A stretch of 64,000 nt of DNA from Hygrocybe punicea (taxonomy: Eukaryota; Basidiomycota; Agaricomycetes; Agaricales; Hygrophoraceae). This document shows positions 35,161-46,533 of the stretch, piece by piece (the first letter of the stretch is position 1; the number at the start of each line of letters is the position of its first letter). A program made the translations under genes and the position numbers. The stretch is from contig OY744463.1 of assembly GCA_963556145.1 (NCBI GenBank), positions 744,001-808,000 on the forward strand, given 5' to 3'. The notes beneath the pieces were generated by a model. That model saw only the letters and a list, made by a program, of their open reading frames with translations. It had not been told where the DNA came from and made no database searches.

Positions 35161-35989
35161 TATGTAAGCATGATCTGACTTTTCTCAATGTTATTGCATA
35201 GAGCACAACAACTTTGTAACACATTTAAGACCATGAGGGGATAGAAGTAGCCTATAACTACATCCTCCCCAAATTTTGTATTTTATTATGGCCTACATAG
35301 AGAGATATTTATGATTCATTGATACCTCCCTGCCAATTTCAGACCCTTAAAGTGCAACTTTACCAATATTGCTCTGAAAAATATGAAAATAATTGTGAAA
35401 CTACTATGTAAAGTATCTATTATATTGATGATCAGTGCCTGGCACTTGGTGGTCCCAGAAATCTGTTGTAGCCAAGAAATGAAAGGTTCAGAGTAAAGCT
35501 GAAGTTTGGACTCGGTTGATGGGTCAGCCACAATGCACAATTCTGTGCATTTGCTTGGCTGCAACAAAGGTCCTGGTCCACCAACAATCAGGCACTTATG
35601 TGTACCACAATGAGTACTTCTTCAAGTACTCCTTAGATTAATTTCAGATTTTTAAGACAAAGTTAGATCATTAAGGGTCCAATTCTGGCAGAGGAATGGA
35701 ATAAATGGTGAATAGCTCTTTACGCAGGGCCGAATAAAATACAAAATTTGACATGAGGGTAGGTATACTATATTTACATCTTTTGAGGATCTGACTTTGG
35801 GTATGCATGCATTGTTGTGCATGCCAGAAGATTCAAAAGCTTCAGCCACACATCCATGTTTGGCAACTCGAACCCGTTTGGGAAATCGGCAACTGCCGGT
35901 TGGCTTTCACGCGACTTCAAACGACTCGTTTTCAACAACGCGTCAACAACAGGAACGCGTCAACAACAGGAAACGGGTGCAGAAGAGCA

Positions 35990-36930
35990 CCCAAGGTAAT
36001 GTCTTTTTTGAATTTTTTGTGAGTTGTATGCTAATGTTTATAATGATTGCAGCTACACCCACGACAAACACAGGCGAACCCAACACCAGCCCAGAAAACA
36101 ACGCCACGGCCACCCCAGCAAACAGAACGGATGCCGATGAAAACGGCCACGGAAACGAGGCCGCGAGGCCGGGTACGAGGATGCGCCAACGACCGAGACA
36201 GACGTCCGAGACAACCACAGCGGCAACGACGAGGACAGAGACGACGAGGGCAGAGACGGCCAGCCAGGGGACGACGACGGGACGGAGACGGCCAGCGAGA
36301 GGACAACAGGACGACGGAGACGACAGGACGAGGGAGACGACGACGACGATCCAGCGGACGACGAGGACTACGGGGGATGACGACGACAACGAGGACGATG
36401 ACGACGACGAGGGGAACGACGGGAACGGGAACGACAGGGACCGGAACGCGGAGACGGGGACGATGGGGACGGGGACGACGGGGACGACGGGGACGACGGG
36501 GACGGGGACGGCGGGGACGGGGACGACGGAGACGTAGACGAAGACGACGAGGACGAGGGGAACGCAACGGGTACGTACATCCCACTCTCCGCCCACTCCT
36601 CCTCCCTCTCCTCCTCCCTCTCCTCCTCCCTCTCCCTCTCCCTCTCCCTCTCCCTCTCCCTCTCCCTGCTGCCCTTGCCTCCTGCCTTCCCACCTTCCCA
36701 CTTCTCCCACTCCCACTCCCTTCTCCCACTCCCACCTTCCTCCACTCCCACTCCCACCTTCCTCCCACTCCACACCCACCTTCCTCCCACTCCACACCCA
36801 CCTTCCTCCCACTCCCACTCCCACCTTCCTCCCACTCCACACCCACCTTCCTCCCACACCCACACCCACCTTCCTCCCACACCCACACCCTTCCTCCCAG
36901 TCCACACCCACCTTCCTCTCACCTGCCTCC
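35990..36930. repeat. Simple-sequence block, right arm
   Basis: GACGACGG/GGGACGACGG repeats (36200-36560) and CTCCCTCTCC / CCACCTTCCTCCCACTCC repeats (36590-36930), inverted counterparts of 34350-34970. Frames of several hundred codons on both strands are low-complexity and not called as genes. Confidence 0.75.
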
Positions 36931-37379
36931 TGCCCTTTACTATTTAATTATGTATTTTAATAATCATTAAATGTATGTGTCTATTTTAAGTAATAGTAAG
37001 GTTATATATATTGATTCCAATAGAGAATTGAGCAATATTAAATAGAAAAGCACAATATTCCAAGTGGGGTAATTTCTGGTTTTGCCATAGATTGGCATTG
37101 GGGATAAGTAGCTCCTGTAATGGCTGATGGCTGATAGTAAAGGTAAGATATTGTGCAGTGTCAAAATAATAATTGTGTAATTTTGCTATTCCCTGTGCTG
37201 TTAATAATTGCATTCAAATTATATTACATCGTACATTTATGTGAAGTACAGATTGAAACATTTTGATTACTTTATATATATGGCAGGTTCTGAATAAATA
37301 TTGGTTTGAGCTGTTGTGAGCTCTGTCAATGTTGTCAACATTAAATACATGCAGGCAGAGTGGGATGTGGCTGGGCCCA

Positions 37380-39250
37380 TGTCAAAGCAAAAGCGGGCTC
37401 CTGGTCAACCTAATCCTGCAGTGAGAGCTGGGCCAGGGTCAACCTTCGTCTGCAGCAAGAGCAGGGCCATGTCAACCCAATGCTGGAGCAATGGCCAGAC
37501 CCTCATGAATCCAAACCTGCGACATGGGTGGGTCTGGGGTCAATGCAATGCTACAGGACAGGCTGGACCCCAATCAACCTACCCTACAGTGAGTGCTGGA
37601 TGTGGGTCAACAAAGTGCTGCAGCAAGAGCTGGACCCTGGTCAACACAAGCCCTGCAGCAAGTGCTGGACCCAGGTCAACCCAGTGCTGCAGCAATAGCT
37701 GGAGCCCGGTCAACCCAAGCCTGCAGGAAGAGTGGGACCTGGGTCAACCCAAGCCCCGCAGCAAGTGCTGGACCCCGGTCAACCTGGTGCTGCAGCAATA
37801 TCTAGACCCTGGTCAACCCCAGCCCGGCAGCGAGTGCTGGATCTGGGTCAACCCAGTGCTGCAGCAATATCTGGACCCCGGTCAACCCGGTGCAGCAGCA
37901 ATAGCTGGACCCAGGTCAACCCTGTGCTGCAGCAAGTGCTGGACCCTGGTCAACCCAGTGCTGCAGCAAGTGCTGGACCCAGGTCAACCCAGTGCTGCAG
38001 CAATATCTGGACCCCGGTCAACCTGGTGCTGCAGCAATAGCTGGACCCAGGTCAACCCAAGCCTGCAGGAAGAGCTGGACCTGGGTCAACCCCAGCCCTG
38101 CAGCGAGTGCTGGATCCAGGTCAACCCGGTGTTGCAGCAATATCTGGACCCCAGTCAACCCAGTGCTGCAGCAATACCTGGACCCAGGTCAACCCAAGCC
38201 TGCAGGAAGAGCCAGACCTGGGTCAACCCAACCCCCGCAGCAAGTGCTGGACCCCAGTCAACCTGGTGCTGCAGCAATAGCTGAACCCTGGTCAACCCAG
38301 TGCTGCAGCAAGTGCTGGACCCTGGTCAACCCAGTGCTGCAGCAATAGCTGAACCCTGGTCAACCCAGTGCTGCAGCAAGTGCTGGACCCCGGTCAACCC
38401 AGTGCTGCAGCAAGTGCTGGACCAAGGTCAACCCAGTGCTGCAGCAATATCTAGACCCCAGTCAACCCCAGCCCTGCAGCGAGTGCTGGATCTGGGTCAA
38501 CCCAGTGCTGCAGCAATATCTGGACCCCGGTCAACCGAGTGCTGCAGCAATAGCTGGACTCAGGTCAACCCAAGCCTGCAGGAAGAGCTGGACCTGGGTC
38601 AACCCAAGCCCCGCAGCGAGTGCTGGACCCAGGTCAACCCGGTCCTGCAGCAATAGCTGGACCCCGGTCAACCCAGTGCTGCAGCAATACCTGAACCCTG
38701 GTCAACCCAGTGCTGCAGCAATAGCTGGACCCCGGTCAACCCAAGCCTGCAGGGAGAGCTGGACCCGGGTCAACCCAAGCCCCAAAGCAAGTGCTGGAAC
38801 CAGATCAACCCAGTGCTGCAGCAATAGCTGGACCCAGGTCAACCCAAGCCCTGCAGCAAGTGCTGGATCTGGGTCAACCTGGTGCCACAGCAATATCTGG
38901 ACCCCGGTCAACCCAGTGCTGCAGCAATAGCTGAACCCTGGTAAACCCGGTGCTGCAGCAATACCTGGACCCCAGCCACCCCACCCTGCAGGAAGTGCTG
39001 GGCCTGGGTCAACCCAGTCCTGCAGCAACAGCTGGACCCAGGTCAACCCAAGCCTGCAGCAAGAGCTGGTCCATGGTCAACCCAGGTCAACCCACGTTGC
39101 TTGCACAGCTGGACCTGGGTCAACCCAACCTTCCCAGAATAGCTGTCCTGGGTTAACCTACCCCATGGCAGAGCTGACACTGGGTTGACCCACCCTGCCA
39201 CCCTTGACCAGCAAGAGCTGTACCTGGGTCAACCTACCACCCCACATTTC
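37380..39250. repeat. 34-bp minisatellite, right arm
   Basis: Same unit as the left arm in opposite orientation (for example CTGCAGCAAGTGCTGGACCC), with roughly fifty copies, so this arm is about 0.6 kb longer. Confidence 0.88.
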
Positions 39251-39369
39251 CCCAGCAAGAGCTGTCTCTTGGGTTAACCTACCCCCCCAGCAAGCAACTG
39301 CGCTATGTGTACCTACCTTTTGCAACTATATCTGCGATTGGGTTAACCAAAACGACTGGGTCTACTGGT

Positions 39370-39925
39370 TTACCACACCATCGCCGGTGGCAGCCCTCCA
39401 TGTTGCCTTCGTCGTGTTCGTTGCTGTGCGCCAAGCCTGCCACCACTGGTTTCGATGTTCAAGGCCGTTGGTTGAAAAGGTCGGGTGCGCTCCTGCGCGG
39501 TTTTGAGGACGTCCGGGAAGGCGTTCTAGGTGCGTATTGTCGCCGTCGTGTTCCTCCTCCTTGTTTCCGTCATTGTTGAGGGGTTGGGGAGCGGGAGTGT
39601 GGCGGGAGGCGAGTTGGGAGACGAGTTGGTGGTAGCAAAAGGCAAGTGTGTGATCACATGGCTTTCAACCTTCCACCACCATCACCCCCCCCATTCGCCA
39701 TACTCCCGCCCCCCACCCCCTCAACAACGACGGAAACAAAGAGGAGGAGCACGACGGCGATGATACGCACCGAGAATGCCTCCCCGGACGTCCTCAAAAC
39801 CGCGCAGGAGCGTGCCCAACTTTTTCAACCAACGGCCTCGAACATCGAAACCAGCGGTGGCGGGCTTGGCGCACAGCAACGAACACGACGAAGGCAACAT
39901 GGAGGGCTGCCACCGGCGATGATGT
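39370..39925. mobile_element. Nested foldback insertion in the right arm
   Basis: About 555 bp absent from the matching left-arm site (near 32552-32560). Its own ends are inverted repeats GTTTACCACA(C/T)CATCGCCGG, with arms of about 200 bp (39370-39570 versus 39720-39925). It therefore inserted after the two arms of the large element existed. The target duplication is unclear. Confidence 0.7.
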
Positions 39926-40776
39926 GGTAAACGGCGGCGACGACGTCGAGATATCGCCATCGCAACCACCCATGTCGCCACCCTCGCGCAACTCAATGGC
40001 GCGACGGACCTGGACCGCGAAACCCATGGCATGGACGATGGGGACGTCTGAGATGACGTCCCCATTGGTTTTATCGATGATGGAATGCAAAGGGGGCCGC
40101 GGGGGGCCTTAATGGTGAAGGTGAGTACCCACCTCCCTCCTGCTTTTTCCCCACGTACTTACCCCTTCCCGCCGCTCGTTTGGGGCCGGGAGCCCTCCCC
40201 CATCCATCCCCTCTCCATTTCCCCCATCCACCTCGCTTCCTGGCCATTTCCTCGCCACCCATTGCCACCCCCCACTCCATGCACCTTTCCCCGCCCCCAG
40301 TGTCCATCCCGCCCATCACCCACCCTCCAGCACCCATCACCGTCAAGTTTAGACCCAATCCGGCGCCTCTGCGAAGGTGAGTACTCACCCGTTTGCCGGG
40401 GGCACCCCATGTATTATTATTATTTATTTATTTTATTTCTCTTTTATTTCGTGTATTTCCATCTATATTAGTCTATATAAAACATGTAGGGTAATATGTC
40501 TATGATGTGTAAAAAATTCTGCAAGAAAAGACGGCGGGACAGTGAAATAGTCGTGCTCAACGTCGACGACGACGAGCGCGCGTGCCAGTAAGTGATGGGC
40601 GGGGCCATGGCAACGGTGACGGGAAAGCCTGAGCACATCAGCGCCCTTGTTCCTGACCGGACCTGATGTTCCTGTTCGGGTTATTACCATATATAGGACA
40701 CTACAGTTTTACTTATACTATGTTAAATCACGGTTTGGGACACGATTTATGGCTGGGGAAGGGATTTTAGCAAAGT

Positions 40777-40829
40777 AGAGCCTAACGATAGTGGCTGAGA
40801 CTCATGATCAGCCACTATCGTTAGGCTCT
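40777..40829. repeat. Right terminal 22-bp hairpin of the giant element
   Basis: Exact inverted counterpart of 31649-31701, 20 bp inside the right end. Confidence 0.9.
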
Positions 40830-40849
40830 TAGTGTGGGAAGGTCAGGTG

Positions 40850-41000
40850 CTCCAAATGATATGTACACCACCATTGGTGCCACAGTGTCTCCGGGACGTG
40901 GGAAGGGCAGCATCGGAGAATAGTGGGATTTAGACTCATTTTGGTAGCAACTACGATCTGAAACCTGCAATTTGATTCCCTACTTCTAGCTTGTGCAGAA
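40850..41000 (-). pseudogene. Displaced 5' coding piece of the membrane-protein gene
   Basis: On the minus strand, about 40950-40850 reads DAALPTSRRHCGTNGGVHII and runs straight into the target duplication; after removing the 9.2-kb element it continues as WSCLVT...FACIWLAIHP in the same frame. The start codon is not resolved: the ATG near 40943 is in a different frame. It belongs with 30532-31628. Confidence 0.55.
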
Positions 41001-41205
41001 ATCGACGATGGTCACATCTCGATCAGTCCGCTTGTAGTTTTGTGATTGAGAAGCAGGCGGGTCCCGACGCGAGACGCCGCAAAATCTCGATCCCACTGGT
41101 CCGACATTGGGTTGATGTAGATCTGGCATCATTTCCGCCAATAATGTTGGACGTCGGGTCAAGGCTGGGTTAATCCCTACTCTCGCTGATGAACCCATCC
41201 TTACA

Positions 41206-44200
41206 ATGTGGCAGCCAAGGAAGAGACATGACCGTAGTGGTGAGTTGTCAATATAGCAACAGGCTCACAGTCTTCATACTCGTTTTGCACAGATTTCGAC
41301 ATCAAAGACAGTGAGGCAATATGCCGGGTCTGTCCTGGGTGCCTGCGAACCACCACACGACACCTCAGCACCCATGTGAGTTCTGCCAAACATAAAGACT
41401 GGTCTCGCAAGGCCGCAGAGAGGGAGTCAGCACGTCGAGACCGCATGGCATCCACTTCGAACCCAGCCCCAAGTGAGTACAATGTGGGATATACATCACC
41501 ATCCTAACCATCCAGGCTATGAAGATGGCAAGGGTCCGGAAGATAGATCGGAGCCTACCTGGCACACTGACAATTGGGAGCCTGCACCAGACCACTCGAA
41601 TTGGGATGACGAAATCCTTACAACCAGTATACCTACGCAATCAATATTTATGGATGCAAACGGCAATCGCCTTTATTTCAGTGCAGGATCCGACCTCTCT
41701 GACCCACTTGCCGAGTCGCTGGCACGAGCACTCAATGTCGCAGAAAGCCGCAATCTGAACCGTTCATTTGATGATGAGATCCCTCTTCCTGATCTGAGTG
41801 AGGATAGTGACAGCGAGGATGACAAGGATGAAGGTTTGCACGTTTTGGCTTCTCTTGGTCCATGGCTGATGGTACATTGGTCTCTCAGATGATTCTTTGT
41901 CTTCCGAGGATCTCCTGGACACTTGGTTTGGTGCAGATGTGAACGAGCAGTGGTTTCCTTACCCAGATAAGGCTGTAAGCGCGTGTTCTCCATCCATTCT
42001 GTTTCCCACTGATGGTTGTGGTACGATACAGGCATTTCTTACCGACGTCTTGTTCAATTCACCTCGACTTCATTTCTCACGCACGCAGCAAAAAGCCGTC
42101 CTGTCGTGGGCAAGGGAACTTGGTGCTAAAGTACCACATTATGATGGACTTCACAGATGTCAAGAGAAACTCAAGAAGGACCTTGGTGACCCTACAACGC
42201 GGCAAGAGTCGGCCCAGGGACATGTATGGTACCTAAACGAGATTAGTGATGCCATTGCTAAGGTATTCCAAGCCGCATCTGCCCGCTGCTTTCTGCTCAC
42301 TTTCCTCAGGACATGTCGAACCCTATTACCTGACCCTCAATGGTCTTCTACCCCGACGCTTCGGGGACAATGGGCAAACTTTGGCACGGATCTAAGATGC
42401 TGCGAGACATCCCTGATCATTTGCTGACGCCAACAATCAAGCATAACCACAAGATATTCTATGTCAACGAACTGGTGCGAAGAACAAACAACCGATGGTT
42501 TATTCCGACACGATGGTTAACCAAGAACCGCGAAATGTGGGCAATGGGCCACCATGTCGATGACACACCAGTAAGTTTATTCACACGGTTCTCATGAATG
42601 CTTCGTCAGTAACATGTCTACACAGGAGGGTTTTGTCGTCAAAAATGACAAAATTGCTGCCGTTTCAGTGGCTTCATTCGTTGACACATTTGATGAGATT
42701 TTGGTAGCCTCCTCGGGCATCTATCCTTTTGCCCGTATGTCCGTCAAGCCTCCCGAGGTTCCTCACTAATGACTAGTATGTAGCGTCTTGCCAAGCTTAT
42801 GCTGATCAAATGCCCCATCCACTCCGTACCAAGGCCGGCTCCCGTCCCATCTATTCAGTTCCCATCATCATTTTCATTGACGATGTGTCAGGCAACAAGT
42901 CCAAGCAGTGGAATAAGCACTTCTCGTGCTATATATCAAATGGCACATTACCAAGAGAAAAGCTATCCGAAGAGTTTCACATTCGATTTGTAGCTACATC
43001 TCCAAATGCGACGCCATTAGAAATAATGCAAGGGGTCCGTGGCTCAATTGAGTATGTCGTTTCATCTTTATTTAGACATATCTGACCTTTTTGTGCATTA
43101 GACGAACATTCGCTGATCCGATTGTTGCTTGGGACTGTGAAGCAAAAGAAGAAGTCTTGCTACAGCCATATGGGCATCTTTGGGCTGGTGATAACCCAAT
43201 GCAAGCTGAGCTATGTAGTTGCGCCGGACTTGCCACCAACCATTTCTGCCGTACTTGCAAAGTTGGCGGCACTCAGGAGTATAAATGGTCCGAGGAAGGA
43301 TTTTCGAAGCTGTTTGAGGTAAGGCGAATCAATAATTGAGTGTACTGTGCCCTGATGTATGGTCACCGACAGGAAGGGGAACAGCGCTCATTCGAAGAAA
43401 CACGTGAACATGTCTTTCAACAACTGCTGATGTTGCTTGAGCCAAGTGTGGCCACGAAGCTGACGGAGGCCGTCCATGACTCTGGGGTCAAAGATCTTGT
43501 AGCGCAACCAATTATCGATGCCATTGTCAAACTTGGACAGGAGTTACGAAATGCTACACCCGATCGTGCCACACATACACCAGATGAAGCTCAGTCAATT
43601 CTTACGGAGGAATTAAAGAAGGCTCATGAAAAAGGTGGCGTTATCAATCCGCTGCTTGGCATGTCAGGTATGTCTGGGCTTTACATGTTGTTTTTCGCCA
43701 ACAACATTGTAATGCAATCAACGCAGGTGTGGACATACATCTCGATACGCCCACAGAGATATTACATACCATCCTTCTCGGTGTTGTAAAGTACTTCTGG
43801 GGCCAGACTATGTTTCTACTCGAGAAGTCGAAGAAGTTTGACCTCTTCCAATCGCAACTTAATTCAATAGTTCAGGATGGACTGAACATTCCTAAGATAC
43901 CTGCCGACTACATGTGCCACTACAAAGGTGGACTAATTGGCAAGCACTTCAAGACTGTCTCCCAAGTCATGGCATTTACGGTTTATGACCTGGTTCCTCG
44001 TGAGGTCCTGGATGCATGGCTCCTCATCGGACGTCTTACAGTCCTTCTCTGGCATACAGAAATCAAAGATATAGAGTCATATTCGGTGTGTGCCTTTCTA
44101 GACAACCTTGATTCAACCTGACATCTTTCGCAGAAAGATCTCCAGCAATGTATTGATGATTTTTTGAGTGTGACTGCGCTTTGCAGCCCGAGTATTCTTA

Positions 44201-46104
44201 TCTCGAAACCCAAATTCCACTTTCTCCTTCACCTTGTGTTCTACATACGACAATTCGGTCCAGTGATCCTCTTTTCTATGGAGCGGTTCAAGTCATACAA
44301 TGCTGTTTTCCAGGCAGCATCTATATATAGCAATCACATGGCACCAAGTCGAGACATTGCCTGGTGCTTTGCAGGCATGGATCGCATTAAACATATTGTT
44401 ATGGGGGGGTGGTGGAAAGATGCTCGTACTGGCCGGTGGACTTGTGCGAGTGTCTCTATCCTCAGATACTTGGAAGACCACCCTGAACATGCGAAGCTAC
44501 TTGGGTTGGATTTGAGAAAGCGCCGAGTGCCAGGTGCGTATCAATCCAACTTGGCATTTATTTCATCAATTTTAATACAAGCCCAGGAACCATAACAATG
44601 CCAGCTCAATCAAAGAAAAACCCCAAGGTGACGGTACCTATCATCGCTTGGACAGACTCACTGGCACAGCAAGTTGTCATCGCCCCATATCCCCTTCCTC
44701 TCGGGTTCAGAAAAGCACATGCCATTATGGCAATGTCGCGAGACAACATTTCATGTGGTCAGCATGCCATTATACGGTCGGAGGGGGTGCGTACTCCTGG
44801 AATCATGATGGGACTGGGGTGATTAACGGCGTTCTTCCAGGGCGAGTTCTCACCACTCACATTTGGAAAGGTGTGCGAAATCTTGGTTGCAGACACGTCG
44901 AACCCAGAATCGCCAGTGCTGTCCCCTGACAAAACTATCTACGTCACCGTGCAGCTTTTTGTACTGGGTGACGACCCCCACCACGTGCTCGATATGCCTA
45001 CTCTTCAACAGTCTCCCAACCATGTTGTATTACAACCAATGGTATGTCAATTTTATCTGTGTTTTGTTCATTCCTCACAAATTCTGTAGGACATCATCTG
45101 CGCCATAAATCTGCAGCATGACTGTGAACATGGAAAATGCCAAGCGACAGGTACACAGTTGCTTGTGCAAGAACGTGAGGCAACCACACGCACCAGAAAG
45201 ATCATGCAGCATGCTGATGATGTCCATTTCATTGTCAATGTCAACAGCCTCCATAATTACGAGACAGTCGCCACGGCTTTGCCACCACATCTACGCAAGT
45301 CATCATTTCACATTGAGGACATTGCCAAACTTCGAAAGACGGCATCGGCCCAGGTTCAGGACAAGAAAGAACAGCAACTAGAGGCAAAGAAGAAACTTCT
45401 GGCAACGAAGGCTGCGAGCCGTGCTATTGATAATACCACTGGCCCTGCAAGTGGAACAGATCTTGTAGCGGCCTTCATGGATGATGGTGAGCTTCTGGAG
45501 GTTTTGGAGGAAGTATTGGATGACGGTGATGATCTGGACCCAATTGAGCCGATTGAGAACAGAGCTGCGTCTGGGAGCAGAACAATACCTGTCTTTGAGG
45601 TGCCCTGACGGCAGCAAGGAAAAAAGGACGCAACCTTGTATGTATTTCAACTCAATTTAGTTTTTTGTTCTACTTAACATTCAATACTGGCAGAGATAAT
45701 GTGAGCAAGGACGTGTTGAAGTACTTTTGTCGGCAAGAAAGCCTTCTGGTCGGAGGCAACAAATCTGAGCTGTTGCAACGTCTGGTAAAGTATTACAACA
45801 GGTAAGTCCATAATATTTTGGGAATACAGAATGAATGTTGAAATAAATACACTAGTTCTTCTCTTCCACATCCGACTGCCGATGCAATTGAAGCAGTGCA
45901 ATGTCAAGTGAAATCAAACAACTTACTTGTCAAAGTGGCTGGCCCACGGAAAAGGAGGCGGAATGTAGAGGAGGATGTTGACCAGCATGTTGAAGGGGAG
46001 CAGGGTGATGTACCACAACCACGGAAAAAGCGGGGCATTGTTGGGGAGTCTGTCAGACTTGAGAATGAACAGATGTTGTGGGGATTCTTTTTATATGATA
46101 GATA
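41206..46104 (+). CDS. Large uncharacterised mushroom gene with N-terminal zinc finger and C-terminal SAP-like segment
   Basis: Many exons join cleanly at the 5' end: ATG 41206 (MWQPRKRHDRS), then ICRVCPGCLRTTTRHLSTH, a CxxC...HxxxH zinc finger, then an acidic linker. The conserved middle includes IYSVPIIIFIDDVSGNKSKQ (near 42850-42910), IVAWDCEAKEEVLLQPYGHL, ELCSCAGLATNHFCRTCKVG, VDIHLDTPTEILHTILLGVV, YKGGLIGKHFKTVSQVMAF and LISKPKFHFLLHLVFYIRQF. Near 45690-45800 NKSELLQRLVKYYNR resembles a SAP DNA-binding helix pair, followed by a basic tail (RKRRRN, PRKKRG). I have seen this family many times in Agaricomycete genomes, annotated only as hypothetical and often near transposons; Cys/His pairs and the SAP-like end suggest nucleic-acid binding. 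It starts about 350 bp from the giant element and appears largely intact. Internal splice sites are not all resolved. Confidence 0.62.
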
Positions 46105-46533
46105 GTTTAGTGCATGGTACCCCACCATGACAATATTGTGAAAACAAAACAATGAATGAAAAGATGACTACTTGACAGAAATCAGCTGCATTCTCATTAC
46201 CATACTAGCTGCACAACAGTACCAGATATCTAAGTTACTTGTACTGGCCAGATATGCAAATTCAAAAAATTCTGCCAAGAAAATTTCCTCAAAGAGGCAA
46301 AGCTTTCCAATCAGCTATGGCTAACAATGGCTAACCCATATATGGGTTTTTAGCTGGACCAGACCGTTGTGGCAATGGCTAAATCACGGCTAGCTGTCCA
46401 AAAAGGAAATAAATAGCAGACTAACGACCACTGCCAAGGTTGAATCTCACCACCAATCTCACCACACACCAGCTCACAACAACACTGGCCAACCCCAAAC
46501 AAAGGCCACAGCACCCCAACAGCAACCAGCAGA
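46105..46533. other. Spacer between the large gene and the SF3A1 fragment
   Basis: No exon or repeat recognised beyond short TGGCTAA-type repeats near 46320-46400. Confidence 0.4.

Larger units (their letters stand above)
31629..40849. mobile_element. 9.2-kb palindromic element with minisatellite arms and 8-bp target duplication
   Basis: Terminal inverted repeats CACCTGACCTTCCCACAC are exact at both ends, flanked by a perfect 8-bp duplication CTCCAAAT (31621-31628 and 40850-40857). Every zone of the left half reappears inverted in the right half: terminal hairpin; about 0.9 kb nearly identical outer arm; 34-bp minisatellite; AT-rich block; G- or C-rich simple repeat; Asp/Arg-codon-like repeat; an exon-like block with a shared intron position; and AT-rich sequence meeting near 35.5 kb. 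The arms are about 3.8 and 5.3 kb, differing mainly by minisatellite copy number and a nested insertion at 39.37-39.93 kb. No transposase is visible. Target size and inverted ends point to hAT-like mobilisation in trans, but the end sequence is not the standard hAT YARNG. Confidence 0.88.

Noticed and set aside
34381..36970. Gly/Val-, Arg/Thr- and Pro-rich frames of up to 320 codons on both strands
   Set aside because: Pure simple-sequence translation products; overlapping frames on opposite strands are equally long.
33017..38930. Frames of 100-320 codons rich in Gln, Pro, Ser across the minisatellite
   Set aside because: They follow from the repeat unit, occur as mirror copies in both arms, and lack start context or introns.
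32690..39250. 34-bp tandem repeats resembling a CRISPR array
   Set aside because: The repeats are contiguous and degenerate with no unique spacers, lie inverted in two arms of a eukaryotic transposon, and no cas-like genes are present.
31629..40849. Helitron origin for the giant element because of the terminal hairpins
   Set aside because: Helitrons make no target duplication, have no terminal inverted repeats and end in CTRR after one hairpin; here both ends match and an 8-bp duplication is present.
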